Source of the DNA: Acidobacteriota bacterium
Lineage (GTDB): Bacteria; Acidobacteriota; Thermoanaerobaculia; UBA5066; Gp7-AA6
Assembly: GCA_027307335.1 (NCBI GenBank)
Contig: DAHUXD010000014.1
Span: forward strand, 124,001 to 188,000
Direction of reading: 5' to 3'
Length of the DNA stretch: 64,000 bases
The notes under the pieces are model-generated. The model made no database searches, was not told the DNA's origin, and saw only the letters and a program-made list of their open reading frames with translations. Positions 26,379 to 36,102 of this stretch are shown piece after piece. Within the stretch, counting starts at the first letter, position 1. Each line of letters starts with the position of its first letter. Made by a program: the position numbers and the translations under genes.

Positions 26379-27547
26379 CGAGAAAGCCGGATCGCCTCGC
26401 CCGGCGCCAGGCGCGCCGCGGCCCGTGCCGGCAGGACCGCCGCCGCGACCGCCGTCGCGAACGCGAAGGCGCCGATGACCGCGACCTCGACCGGGTGGAC
26501 GGCGAACGGCACGTGGGACAGCATGTACACGTCCGACGGCAGCGGCACCACGCCGTACCGGTCGAGAGCGATCGAGATTCCCGCGCCCAGCACGATCCCC
26601 GCGATGGTCCCGACCGCTCCGATCGCCGCTCCGAGCGTGAGGTAGATGCGTTCGAGCGACGCGGGCGCCGCTCCCATCGCGGTGAACACCCCGAGGTCTC
26701 GCTTCTTCTCGATGACGGTCATCGCGATGTTCGAGACGATGTTGAGCGCGGCGACCAGGATGATCAGCCCGACCGTGAAGAAGATGACCGCCTTCTCGAG
26801 CCGCAGCGCGAACGCGAGAGGACCGTTCAGCTCCCTCCACGTCTCGACGCGGTACGAGGGCCCCAGCGCCGCCTGCACCGCGCGCGCCGCGCGCTCGGCG
26901 TCGTCGGGCCGTTCGAGTCGCGCCTCGTAGGCGCCGGCGCCCGTCGCCGTGTCCGAGAGAACGCGCGCGGTCTCGACGGAGACCTCGACCTCTCCGGGTT
27001 TGTCGAGCGCGCTGCCGAGCCGCACCTCGTCGACGGGTACGACCGCCGTGACCGGCAGGAGGCCGATGGGCGAGAGCCGCGTCCGGGAGGAGGCGAGCCG
27101 GATGTCGTCGCCGGCCTGGACGTGGAGGCGCGCGGCGACGGCGCCGCTGACGACCGCGCCGCGCGCGGCGCGCGGACGGTCGGCCGCGCTCCGGTAGCGC
27201 ACGGGCACGGGGACCACGCCCGGAACGGCGGCGTTGAACGCCCACGCGCGGCCCTCGATCGCCGGAGAGACGCGCTGGACGCCCGGCACCCTTTCGAGCG
27301 CGGCCCGCACCTTTTCGGGCTCGGCCAGCCGCGCGCCGCGGGCCGGAGAGACCCGCAGGTGCGCCGTTCGCTCCATCATCTGCCGGCGGATCCGGTCCTG
27401 GAACCCGGACAGCAAAGCGAGCGAAACGACGAGCGCCAGGACGCCGACGGCCAGCCCCGCGATCGAGATGAAGGCGACGAGCGCGACGTGGGCGCGCCGG
27501 CGCGAGGACGCGAGGTAGCGCAGGGCGACGGCGCTCTCGAATCTCAT
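26375..27547 (-). CDS. lolC: LolC/LolE-family lipoprotein-release permease
   Basis: The 390-residue membrane protein starts 'MRFESAVALRYLASSRRRAH', the usual LolC/E opening, with one N-terminal helix, a large periplasmic MacB-like domain (about 45-250) and three C-terminal helices including 'VGLIILVAALNIVSNIAM' and 'KRDLGVFTAMGAAPASL'. One LolC/E-type gene with one lolD suggests a homodimeric (LolF-like) permease, unless a second copy lies elsewhere. It follows lysS by 19 bases. Confidence 0.92.
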   Translation of the reverse strand: MRFESAVALRYLASSRRRAHVALVAFISIAGLAVGVLALVVSLALLSGFQDRIRRQMMERTAHLRVSPARGARLAEPEKVRAALERVPGVQRVSPAIEGRAWAFNAAVPGVVPVPVRYRSAADRPRAARGAVVSGAVAARLHVQAGDDIRLASSRTRLSPIGLLPVTAVVPVDEVRLGSALDKPGEVEVSVETARVLSDTATGAGAYEARLERPDDAERAARAVQAALGPSYRVETWRELNGPLAFALRLEKAVIFFTVGLIILVAALNIVSNIAMTVIEKKRDLGVFTAMGAAPASLERIYLTLGAAIGAVGTIAGIVLGAGISIALDRYGVVPLPSDVYMLSHVPFAVHPVEVAVIGAFAFATAVAAAVLPARAAARLAPGEAIRLSR

Positions 27548-27566
27548 CGCCGCGCCGGCCGAGGCC

Positions 27567-29108
<1,542 letters not shown>

Positions 29109-29115
29109 CGCGCGG

Positions 29116-29121
29116 AGTATA
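29116..29121 (-). promoter_or_regulatory. -10 box of lysS, leaderless spacing
   Basis: TATACT on the minus strand ends 7 bases before the lysS ATG. The spacer is CG-rich and has no purine-rich ribosome site. No convincing -35 is seen. Confidence 0.5.
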
Positions 29122-29150
29122 CGAGGAGGCGACGCGAGCCGTTCGGGGCT

Positions 29151-30668
29151 CTAGCGGGTGTCGCGGCGGTCGCGCTGGGGCGCGTCCTGCATCAGCCAGA
29201 GGTCGGCCGTCGCGCGGACGAGACGGAAGCGCGTGCGGGTCCAGCTCCGGATCTCCTCCGACGACGAGACCGCCTCGGCCTCGTCGATGACGAAGGAGAT
29301 CGCGGCGTCGAGGAGCGGCGCGCGCCCGAGCGTCGCCCGGGCCGCCCGGAGGACCTCCGGGGAGGGCGGCGCGCCCGCGTGGGCGCGCAGCGTGTCGGTT
29401 TCCTCCTCGGCCTTCAGCCGCAGCGCCACCGCGCGCAGGAGCGTGCGGTCCCGCTCACTCGGCGGTTCGCCGCCGGCCGCGACCGTGCGCCGGGCGGCCT
29501 TGAGCTCCCAGGGCTCGAGGCGCAGGTTCTCGAGGCCGGCGATCCCGGTGCGCAGCGCCCCGGTCCCGTCGTCGTAGACCTCGACGGCGCCGAGGATGCG
29601 GTCGAGGTACGGCTTCCAGAACGCTTCCTCGGCGCCCTCCGACTCGACCTCCTCGACGAGGCCGAGCGCCTCGTCGATGTCCTCGGCCGCGAGGCCGGCG
29701 AGCTCGAAGCGGCCGAGCACGGCGCCGATCGCCTCTTTGAGCTCGACGACCTGGAACGCCTTGACGTTGCCGTCGCGATTCTGCCGCTCGTAGCGCTCGC
29801 GGGTCTCGCGGAATCGCCGGAACTCCTCGGTGGTCGGCGTCTCGAGGCCGCCCCGCGCGAGCTCGCGCTCGAGCTCGCCGATCCGGTCCGTCGCCTCCTC
29901 GAGGCGCTGCTCCTCGCGCTCGTACAGGCGGTGGAAGACCGAGCGCGTCCGGAGGTTGCAATGGGCCACGGCCACGAGCACCTCGGGATTCGCCAGGCCG
30001 GTCGACACGCGGCGCTTCAGGGTCCGCACGTTGTGGAGGAGGCGGGCCGTGACGAGGTCCTCGAACTCCTGCGCGCGCGCCATCTCGGTCGCGAGCTCGT
30101 CGAAGGCGCGCACGATGGGGGGCGTGGCCGTCCCCTCGAGCCGCGGCCACACCGAGCCCGACGTGACCACCTCGAAGAAGCGCCGGAGGTCCGGGCGCGG
30201 GCGCGGCGACTCCGCGTCGGAGGCCCGGTGTCCGGCCGCCACGACGGTCGCGAGGAAATCGACTTTGTCGACCACGTCCTCGTCGGCGTCGGGCTGCGAG
30301 AAGTAGAACCGCAGGAGGTGGACGGCGATCTTCTCGTCCTGCGGCCGCACCTTCTCGAAGAAGCGGCGCACGTAGGATGGCGAGATCATGCGATCCGCCT
30401 CGCGGAGCTTCCGGCCGAACGCGTCGAGACGGTCGGAGAGCTCGCGCAGGCGCGGCGCCACCTTCTCGGGCGACGTGGTGTCGATCGCACTCGCGACCGC
30501 GCGCACGTCGTCGTAGAGCTTGCCGAAGTCGAGCGCGTATCCCGGCTCCGCGGCGAAGAACGTCTTGCGGACGCCACGCAGGAACTGGTGAAACGTCCAC
30601 GACGCCTTGAACCTTTCGGTCAGGCGAATGTAGTCCTCGTGGAGAATCTGGATTCGCTCGACGGACAT
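29151..30668 (-). CDS. Uncharacterised 505-residue charged helical protein
   Basis: I do not recognise a family. From the ATG at 30668 ('MSVERIQILHEDYIRLTERF') the product is soluble, with no signal peptide or membrane segment, and rich in Glu, Arg and Leu. Several stretches look alpha-helical or coiled-coil ('LYEREEQRLEEATDRIGELE', 'EEFRRFRETRERYERQNRDG'). It lies 42 bases upstream of lysS on the same strand and diverges from ridA. Codon use and GC match the neighbours, so it is a real gene rather than a shadow. A cytoplasmic structural or regulatory role is possible but unsupported. Confidence 0.75.
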   Translation of the reverse strand: MSVERIQILHEDYIRLTERFKASWTFHQFLRGVRKTFFAAEPGYALDFGKLYDDVRAVASAIDTTSPEKVAPRLRELSDRLDAFGRKLREADRMISPSYVRRFFEKVRPQDEKIAVHLLRFYFSQPDADEDVVDKVDFLATVVAAGHRASDAESPRPRPDLRRFFEVVTSGSVWPRLEGTATPPIVRAFDELATEMARAQEFEDLVTARLLHNVRTLKRRVSTGLANPEVLVAVAHCNLRTRSVFHRLYEREEQRLEEATDRIGELERELARGGLETPTTEEFRRFRETRERYERQNRDGNVKAFQVVELKEAIGAVLGRFELAGLAAEDIDEALGLVEEVESEGAEEAFWKPYLDRILGAVEVYDDGTGALRTGIAGLENLRLEPWELKAARRTVAAGGEPPSERDRTLLRAVALRLKAEEETDTLRAHAGAPPSPEVLRAARATLGRAPLLDAAISFVIDEAEAVSSSEEIRSWTRTRFRLVRATADLWLMQDAPQRDRRDTR

Positions 30669-30671
30669 GTG

Positions 30672-30700
30672 TTGTACCGCGGTTCCGGTTATTCTAGATC
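30672..30700 (+). promoter_or_regulatory. Possible divergent promoter region for ridA and the 505-residue gene
   Basis: The 48-base divergent gap holds TTGTAC (30672-30677), 17 bases, TAGATC (30695-30700) toward ridA. On the minus strand it holds TAGAAT (30696-30691), 22 bases before the opposite ATG. Both are imperfect. Confidence 0.3.
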
Positions 30701-30716
30701 GGAAAAGAGGACCGTC

Positions 30717-31097
30717 ATGAAGACCGTCGCCACCGAAGGAGCTCCCCGCGCGATCGGACCGTACTCGCAGGCGATCGCGGAGGGCGGTTTCCTGTTTCTT
30801 TCCGGGCAGATACCCCTCGACCCGGCGACCGGCGAGCTGGTCTCCGGCGGCCTCGCGGCCGGCGTCGAGCGCGTCTTCGACAATCTGCAAGCCATTCTGA
30901 AGTCGGAGGGACTCGGGTTGGACGACGTCGTGCGGACGACCGTTTACCTCCTGCGCATATCGGATTTCGCGGAGATGAACGGGATCTATGCCCGCCGCTT
31001 CGGAAACCACCGTCCCGCGCGCTCGACCGTCGCCGTCGCCGAGCTGCCGAAGGGCGCCGCGATCGAGATCGACGCGATCGCCCGGCTCCGAGCCTGA
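30717..31097 (+). CDS. ridA: RidA-family enamine/imine deaminase
   Basis: RidA hydrolyses reactive enamines/imines released by PLP enzymes such as threonine dehydratase. The 126-residue product keeps the whole signature: 'GPYSQAI', 'FLSGQIPLDPATGELV', the substrate-binding Arg-102 in 'RPARSTVAVAELPKGAAIEI' and Glu-117. An AAGAGG site precedes the ATG. It is convergent with the DUF4149 gene, and a hairpin joins their two stop codons. Confidence 0.95.
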   Translation: MKTVATEGAPRAIGPYSQAIAEGGFLFLSGQIPLDPATGELVSGGLAAGVERVFDNLQAILKSEGLGLDDVVRTTVYLLRISDFAEMNGIYARRFGNHRPARSTVAVAELPKGAAIEIDAIARLRA

Positions 31098-31113
31098 CCC
31101 CGGCCCGTCAGGG
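31092..31113. terminator. Hairpin spanning the ridA and DUF4149 stop codons
   Basis: CCTGAC (31093-31098) and GTCAGG (31107-31112) form a stem with an 8-base GC loop. The ridA TGA is in one arm and the opposite gene's stop in the other. GCCTGACCCC at 31092-31101 is identical to the half-site of the palindrome at 56776-56799. There is no U-tract, so termination is only a suggestion. Confidence 0.35.
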
Positions 31114-31569
31114 CCAGAGGGCGAGGCCGACCGCGGCCGCGAGCGCCCCGAGCGAGAAGATCCGGCTCGAACGGCGGTGGAGGCGGTCGAACCGCGCCTT
31201 CCAGGGATCGTCGGGTGCGGCCCGGTCGAACGAGCCGACCTTCATCTGGAAGTACTTCATCCGGGGACGGAGCACCATCGCGAGATAGACGTTGGTCGCG
31301 ATCGCGACGAAGATCCCGACCGCGGCGATCGTCAGCGATCCTCCGAGGCGGCCGCCGCGCTCCAGCGTCGCGAACACCCCGACGACCAGGACGAGCGAGA
31401 GGACCTGCTTGACGATCTCGAACCGGCGCAGGATCTCGCCGAAGACGGCGCCCGCGCGATCGCGCGACGCGATCTCACGGAAGACGACGGGCGCCGCGAG
31501 GATCACGAGGACGCTCCCGCCGACCCACACGGCGAGCGAGAAGCGGATCGCGAGCGACGGTCCGTCCAC
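31108..31569 (-). CDS. DUF4149-like integral membrane protein
   Basis: The 153-residue product has four predicted membrane helices ('FSLAVWVGGSVLVILAAPVVF', trimmed here, through 'ALAAAVGLALWP'), with 'LRPRMKYFQMKVG' between helices 3 and 4, resembling DUF4149/TMEM205-like proteins. No biochemical role is known to me. The GTG start at 31569 has a TAGACT box 7 bases upstream and no ribosome site. Confidence 0.7.
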   Translation of the reverse strand: MDGPSLAIRFSLAVWVGGSVLVILAAPVVFREIASRDRAGAVFGEILRRFEIVKQVLSLVLVVGVFATLERGGRLGGSLTIAAVGIFVAIATNVYLAMVLRPRMKYFQMKVGSFDRAAPDDPWKARFDRLHRRSSRIFSLGALAAAVGLALWP

Positions 31570-31576
31570 GCGCGGC

Positions 31577-31582
31577 AGTCTA
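31577..31582 (-). promoter_or_regulatory. -10 box of the DUF4149 gene, leaderless spacing
   Basis: TAGACT on the minus strand ends 7 bases before the GTG start, with a purely GC spacer. Confidence 0.4.
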
Positions 31583-31591
31583 TTTCGGTTC

Positions 31592-31645
31592 GCCCGGCCC
31601 GGACTCCGTCCGGCCCGAGCCTCCGCCGCGGCGTTCTCTCGCCGC
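31592..31645. repeat. 54-base dispersed repeat, copy A
   Basis: This intergenic stretch matches 61919-61971 over its whole length with about six or seven mismatches and one single-base gap. It contains two small inverted repeats: CCGGAC/GTCCGG around TCC, and GCGGCG/CGCCGC around TTCTCT. The second is kept exactly in copy B. It lies between divergent genes, just beyond the promoter boxes. Confidence 0.6.
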
Positions 31646-31661
31646 CCATTTCGGATGACGC

Positions 31662-31667
31662 TAAGAT
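31662..31667 (+). promoter_or_regulatory. -10 box of the 134-residue gene, leaderless spacing
   Basis: TAAGAT lies 10 bases before the ATG at 31678, with no ribosome site between. A -35 is not evident. Confidence 0.35.
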
Positions 31668-31677
31668 CGAACGCGCC

Positions 31678-32082
31678 ATGGACGCGGAGCTCTCGGGCGC
31701 TCTCGACGACCTCATCCTCGGCCGCGGCGTCGCCCGCGGGCGCCACGACCTGACGTTCCGCGGGCGGGCGGTCCGCGCCGAGTTCGAGGAACGCCTCGCC
31801 GCCAACGGCTTCACCCGAGAGACCGTCGCCACCGTCGACATCGCGGCGGGCGAGAAGGTGCCGGCCTTCCACCTCGACGGCGACGCGGCCGATTTCGGCT
31901 GGGTCCGCTGGGAGATCTTCACGCCGCGGAGCCGCCGCAAGCTCTTCGCCTCCGAGCGCCGGCGCCCGGACAACCAGGAGTGGGCCGTGCAGCTGAACCT
32001 GTCGTCGCCGGAGACGATCTGGGCCTGTCCCGCGCTCCAACAGCGGCACGACGTCGACACCGTCGTCGCCGTGAATCCATGA
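31678..32082 (+). CDS. Uncharacterised 134-residue protein
   Basis: No family recognised. The product is small, soluble and mixed in charge, with a Trp-containing centre ('DFGWVRWEIFTPRSRRKLF') and ends 'ACPALQQRHDVDTVVAVNP'. Its stop overlaps the start of the metallo-hydrolase gene (ATGA), so the two are translationally coupled. GC and codon pattern are like the neighbours. Confidence 0.65.
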   Translation: MDAELSGALDDLILGRGVARGRHDLTFRGRAVRAEFEERLAANGFTRETVATVDIAAGEKVPAFHLDGDAADFGWVRWEIFTPRSRRKLFASERRRPDNQEWAVQLNLSSPETIWACPALQQRHDVDTVVAVNP

Positions 32083-32723
32083 CTGCCGCGCCCCTCGTCG
32101 AGACGTTCCCCGTCGGCCCGCTCCAGTGCAACTGCACGATCCTCGCCGACCCCGTGTCCCGCGAGGCCGTCGTGATCGATCCGGGCGACGAGGCGGAACG
32201 CATCCTGCGCGCGCTCGAGGCGGCGAAGGTCTCGCCGGTCGCCCTCCTCCATACCCACGCGCACCTCGACCACATCACGGCCTCCCGCGGGGTCAAGGAG
32301 GCGACCGGCGCTCCGATCCGCCTCCACGCCGCCGACCGCCCGCTCTACGACGCGCTCCCCGAGCAGGCGGCCTTCTTCGGCCTGCGCGCGGACGCGCCGC
32401 TCCCGCCCGACGCGCCCCTCGAGGAGGGCGAGCGCATCCGCTTCGGCCCCTACGTGCTGCGCGCGCTGCACACCCCCGGGCACACGCCCGGCTCGACGTG
32501 CTTCCTCCTCGAGGGCGACGCGCCGACGCTCTACTCGGGCGACACGCTCTTTCGCCGCTCGATCGGACGCACCGATCTCTGGGGCGGCGACACGGACGCG
32601 ATCCTCGACTCGATCCGCACGAAGCTGTTCGCGCTGCCGGGCGACGTGCCGGTCGTGTGCGGCCACGGTCCCGGCACCACGATCGACGAGGAGAAGCGGC
32701 TCAACCCGTTCGCCGGTTTATAA
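32079..32723 (+). CDS. Metallo-beta-lactamase-fold hydrolase, glyoxalase II-like
   Basis: The 214-residue protein has the binuclear metal motif HxHxDH at His-60, His-62, Asp-64 and His-65 ('HTHAHLDH'), then 'HTPGHTPGSTCF', 'LYSGDTLFRRSIGRTDL' and the final 'VVCGHGPGTTI'. This resembles short GloB-like thioesterases/hydrolases, which lack the long C-terminal domain of true glyoxalase II. The substrate is unknown. The ATG overlaps the upstream stop. Confidence 0.85.
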   Translation: MTAAPLVETFPVGPLQCNCTILADPVSREAVVIDPGDEAERILRALEAAKVSPVALLHTHAHLDHITASRGVKEATGAPIRLHAADRPLYDALPEQAAFFGLRADAPLPPDAPLEEGERIRFGPYVLRALHTPGHTPGSTCFLLEGDAPTLYSGDTLFRRSIGRTDLWGGDTDAILDSIRTKLFALPGDVPVVCGHGPGTTIDEEKRLNPFAGL

Positions 32724-32724
32724 T
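32719..32724 (+). promoter_or_regulatory. -10 box of the Cys-rich protein gene, leaderless spacing
   Basis: A consensus TATAAT overlaps the stop codon of the metallo-hydrolase gene and ends 9 bases before the next ATG (32734). No ribosome site lies between them. Confidence 0.5.
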
Positions 32725-32733
32725 CCCGCCCCG

Positions 32734-33411
32734 ATGAGACTCTCGCTGCCCGAGCGATCCCAGCTCGTCGCCTCGTTCTGGAAGGACGCCCCGTCGGTCT
32801 GCCCGTCGCACGACGTGCCCATGCGTTCGTTCTTCGTCGACCGCGTCTACAAGCCGCAGGTCGTCATGGTCTGCCCGAAGGGGGAGATGTTCCGCTTCGC
32901 GCAGAAGCCGAAGCAGATCGAGTTCTCGCGGCCTCACCTGAAGACGATGGTGCGCGACGCGCAGGAGCGGGAGGCGCCCGCCTGCCCTCAGGACTTCCAG
33001 CCGCTCGTCGTGTACCGAACGCCCGCCGTCTTCCTCCCCACGGGCTGGGATTACTCGTTCGTCTGCCCGAGCTGTCTCTCCTACGGCCAGTGGATCGATA
33101 CCGGCCGGGGGGAAGACGACGTCGTCGCGGCGCCGAAGCCGAAGAAGGAGGCGCCGGCCTTCCACGACGAGACGATCCCGCTGCCGAAGCGCATGGAGAT
33201 GGCGAAGGACGGCAACCTCGCGCTCAAGCTCTACGCCGCGATGGCGCAGACGGACTGCACCGCCTGCGGCTACGACTGCGAGGGCTATGCCGCCGCGCTC
33301 GCCTCGGGCAAGGAGAAGGACCCGAACCTCTGCGTGCCCGGCAAGGAGGAGACGGCGAAGCTGGTCAAGGACCTCCTCAAGGGCACGGGACTCCCCGCCG
33401 CCTCGGCCTAG
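32734..33411 (+). CDS. Cys-rich protein with C-terminal iron-sulfur-type domain
   Basis: The 225-residue product has nine Cys. The last four, Cys-175, 178, 182 and 200 in 'DCTACGYDCEGYAAALASG' and 'NLCVPG', fit the 4Fe-4S domain found in RnfB, the acetyl-CoA synthase small subunit and some sulfite-reductase-type flavoproteins. The N-terminal part has 'VCPSHD', 'VCPKGE', 'ACPQD' and 'CPSC' (Cys-23, 47, 84, 111, 114), perhaps a metal ribbon. No catalytic domain accompanies it. It may be a small electron carrier; the partner is unknown. Its stop overlaps the opposite gene's stop. Confidence 0.7.
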   Translation: MRLSLPERSQLVASFWKDAPSVCPSHDVPMRSFFVDRVYKPQVVMVCPKGEMFRFAQKPKQIEFSRPHLKTMVRDAQEREAPACPQDFQPLVVYRTPAVFLPTGWDYSFVCPSCLSYGQWIDTGRGEDDVVAAPKPKKEAPAFHDETIPLPKRMEMAKDGNLALKLYAAMAQTDCTACGYDCEGYAAALASGKEKDPNLCVPGKEETAKLVKDLLKGTGLPAASA

Positions 33412-36077
33412 CCGACCCCCTCATCCTCGTCTCCCCGCGCCGAAACCGCGGTGGCGGCCGCCGTCTCCGCCGCCCGCCGCTCGGCCGGCCGGATCGGCAG
33501 CGCGAACGTGAACCGGCTCCCCTGCCCGACGACGCTCGATGCCCAGATCGCTCCGCCGTGCAGCTCGACGAGCGAGCGGGCGAGCGCGAGGCCGATCCCC
33601 ATGCCCGCGTGACCGCGGGTCGCCGAGCCGTCGACCTGGCGGAAGCGCTCGAAGACGTGCGGCAGCTCGCTCTCAGGAATCCCGATGCCGTCGTCCTCGA
33701 CGCTGACGAGATAGCGCTCGGGCTCGCGCTCGACGCGCACGACCACGCGGCCGTGCTGCGCCGTGAAGTGGATGGCGTTCGAGAGGAGGTTCCACAGGAT
33801 CTGCTGGAGACGCAGCGGGTCCGCGCGCACGGGGGGCATGGGCTCGGGCAGCGGCGCGAGGATCAGGACGACCCCGCGCGACTCCGCCATGAGGCGGACC
33901 GTCTCGACCGAGCGCTGGATGACCTCGGAGAGCGACACGGGCTTCAGCTCGAGCGTCAGCGCGCCGCGCTCCAGGCGGGCGAGGTCGAGCAGGTCGTCGA
34001 TGAGCGCGAGCAGGACGCGCGCCGACTGCCGGATCTGGCGGAGGCCGCGGCGGAGCGTCTTCTCGTCGAGCTTCTCCTCCTCTTCGAAGAGGTCGGTCCA
34101 GCCGACGATCGCGGTCAGCGGCGTCCGGAGTTCGTGATTGACGTTCTGCAGGAAGTGGTCCTTCAGCCGGCTCGCGTGGCGGAGCTCGTCGACGGTGGCG
34201 TTCAGCGCGCCGTAGAGGCGCGCGTTCTTCAGCAGCAGCGACGCGAGGTCCGCGAACGAGGTGATCCCGTCCACCTCCTCCTGGCCGAACCCGCCCGGGC
34301 GGTTGACGGCGGCCGCGACGCCGAGCGTCTCCTCCTCCGTCTTGAGCGGCGCGAAGACCGCGTTCGTCGCGTTCACGGCCTGTGCGAGTTCCGCGTTCGC
34401 ATACGGGTCGCGGGCGAGGTCGTTCGCGCAGTAAGCCTCGCCCGTGCGGAAGACCATGCCCATGATCGACCGCGCGTCGACCGACACCTTCAGCTTCTCC
34501 GCGGTCTCCGCGGGAAGGTTCCACGCCGGCAGCCTCGCCTCCAGGCGGTTCGTGTTCCGGTCGAAGAGCAGGAACGCGACGCGCTCCGCGCCCGTGAACG
34601 CCGCGATCGCGTGGGTCGCCCGCGCCATGACCTCGGCGGGGTCGGTCATGCGGTATGCCGTGCGCGAGAACTGGTGCAGGCGCCGCAGCGTCTCGACCCG
34701 CCGCGACACGCGGCGGCTCATCGCGTCGAGGGCCGCCGCGAGCCGCCCCATCTCGTCCGGCCCCTCGCGGCTCGCGAGCTCGACGGGCCGGCCGCGGCCG
34801 ACGTCCTCGGCGGCGCGGACGAGGTCCTCGACCGGCGCCGACACCCGCCGCGACACGACGCCGACCGCGGCGAGGACGGCGAGCGCGAGGATCGCGAAGA
34901 AGAACAGGATCTGCCGTTTCAGATCCGAGAACGACGCCGGCAGGAACGCGCGCTCCGCCTCGGCGCGGATCGTCGCGAGCGCCTCCTCGGACAGGCCCTC
35001 GAACAGGACCCACCCGGTGGCGTCCATCCGCGCCGAGGCGAGGCGCAGCGCCTTGCCGTCGACCGAGTACTCGCCCTCGGTGCGCGCCTGCCGCAGCGCC
35101 TTCGCCGCGAGCGCCTTGAGCGACGGGGAGGGCGCCTCGCCGAGCGTCGCCCCGCCGACGCCGCTCCAGCCGAGGAGGGCGCCGGCGCGCGGGGTCATGG
35201 CGAGCGCGTGGCCCTCCGCGTCCGTCGCGAACCAGAAGTCGCCGACGGGGTCCGAGCCGGCGAACGCCTCGGTCACGTAGCGCCGCGGGTCCACGTCCAC
35301 GGCGACGCCGGCGAGCAGCCGCCCCTGCGGCGTGCGCACGGGAACGAGGCACGTGGCCAGTCGGACGTCCTCGGCGACCCGCATCGGGCCGGCGTACAGT
35401 CCCGTCCAGACCGGCACGTCGCCGTCGGCGGGCTTCGCCTCCGGGAACCGGGCCACGCGGTCGAACACGAAGCGCTCGAGCTCGCCGCCCGACGCGCGGT
35501 TCGCGCGGTGGAACTCGACCCAGGGCGACAGGCGCGCCGCACCCGTCGCCGTCCAGACGCCCACGGAGCGGATCGCGGCGTGGCGGCCGCGCAGCTCGGC
35601 CATCAGCGGCGCGAGCGGGCGCAGACGGGCCGCGTCGCGGCGCCCGGCGTCCGGATCGGGGCTCGCCGCGGAGACGATCGCGACCGACTCGTCCTCCGGG
35701 ATCTCCGTCCACACGTGGCCGTCGCGGTCCGGCGAGATGCCCGGCGGCGCTCCGCCCGGTACGTCCTCCGCGAGCGCCCGCGCCGCGACGGCGGCGAGAG
35801 ACCACGCGTTCTCTTCGGCCGCGCGAGCGCGGCGGTCGATCCACTCCGCGCGGAACCCGGCGTCCTGGGCCATGAGCATCTCGAACTCCGCCGCCCGCAC
35901 GGCCGCGATCTGGCGCGAGGACGCGGTCTGGAGATTCGTCAGCCGGCGGTCGATCAAGAAGACGAAGAGGGCTCCCGGCAGGAAGAAGGCGAGGAAGAAC
36001 CCGAACAGAAGGCGCGCCGCGATCGAGGCGCGCGGGTCGAGGCGACGCCGGAGGCCCTCGAAGGGAACCGGAGACAT
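33408..36077 (-). CDS. Membrane hybrid-sensor histidine kinase: Cache-HAMP-GAF-HisKA-HATPase
   Basis: The 889-residue kinase has an N-terminal helix (about 22-45), a large periplasmic sensor region (about 46-385, Cache-like), a second helix ('ILFFFAILALAVLAAVGVV'), HAMP, a GAF domain, and HisKA with phospho-acceptor His-648 in 'NVNHELRTPLTA'. The ATPase has the N box 'LWNLLSNAIHF', G1 'DDGIGIP' and G2 'GMGIGLAL'. No receiver domain or response-regulator gene is adjacent, so the partner is unknown. A TAAAAT box is 6 bases before the ATG. The stop overlaps that of the Cys-rich gene within CTAG. Confidence 0.92.
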   Translation of the reverse strand: MSPVPFEGLRRRLDPRASIAARLLFGFFLAFFLPGALFVFLIDRRLTNLQTASSRQIAAVRAAEFEMLMAQDAGFRAEWIDRRARAAEENAWSLAAVAARALAEDVPGGAPPGISPDRDGHVWTEIPEDESVAIVSAASPDPDAGRRDAARLRPLAPLMAELRGRHAAIRSVGVWTATGAARLSPWVEFHRANRASGGELERFVFDRVARFPEAKPADGDVPVWTGLYAGPMRVAEDVRLATCLVPVRTPQGRLLAGVAVDVDPRRYVTEAFAGSDPVGDFWFATDAEGHALAMTPRAGALLGWSGVGGATLGEAPSPSLKALAAKALRQARTEGEYSVDGKALRLASARMDATGWVLFEGLSEEALATIRAEAERAFLPASFSDLKRQILFFFAILALAVLAAVGVVSRRVSAPVEDLVRAAEDVGRGRPVELASREGPDEMGRLAAALDAMSRRVSRRVETLRRLHQFSRTAYRMTDPAEVMARATHAIAAFTGAERVAFLLFDRNTNRLEARLPAWNLPAETAEKLKVSVDARSIMGMVFRTGEAYCANDLARDPYANAELAQAVNATNAVFAPLKTEEETLGVAAAVNRPGGFGQEEVDGITSFADLASLLLKNARLYGALNATVDELRHASRLKDHFLQNVNHELRTPLTAIVGWTDLFEEEEKLDEKTLRRGLRQIRQSARVLLALIDDLLDLARLERGALTLELKPVSLSEVIQRSVETVRLMAESRGVVLILAPLPEPMPPVRADPLRLQQILWNLLSNAIHFTAQHGRVVVRVEREPERYLVSVEDDGIGIPESELPHVFERFRQVDGSATRGHAGMGIGLALARSLVELHGGAIWASSVVGQGSRFTFALPIRPAERRAAETAAATAVSARGDEDEGVG

Positions 36078-36083
36078 CGAGGA

Positions 36084-36089
36084 ATTTTA
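36084..36089 (-). promoter_or_regulatory. -10 box of the sensor-kinase gene, leaderless spacing
   Basis: TAAAAT on the minus strand ends 6 bases before the kinase ATG, the shortest spacing in the window along with 40590-40595. Confidence 0.5.
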
Positions 36090-36102
36090 GCGCCTGGGAG
36101 GC

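Noticed and set aside
22896-26645. A 1249-codon plus-strand open frame antisense to clpC and lolD, and similar long antisense frames at 43270-46773, 27615-30716 and 33090-36341
   Set aside because: All are shadows of real genes with Leu/Asp/Arg-biased composition and no domain; the sense genes have clear motifs.
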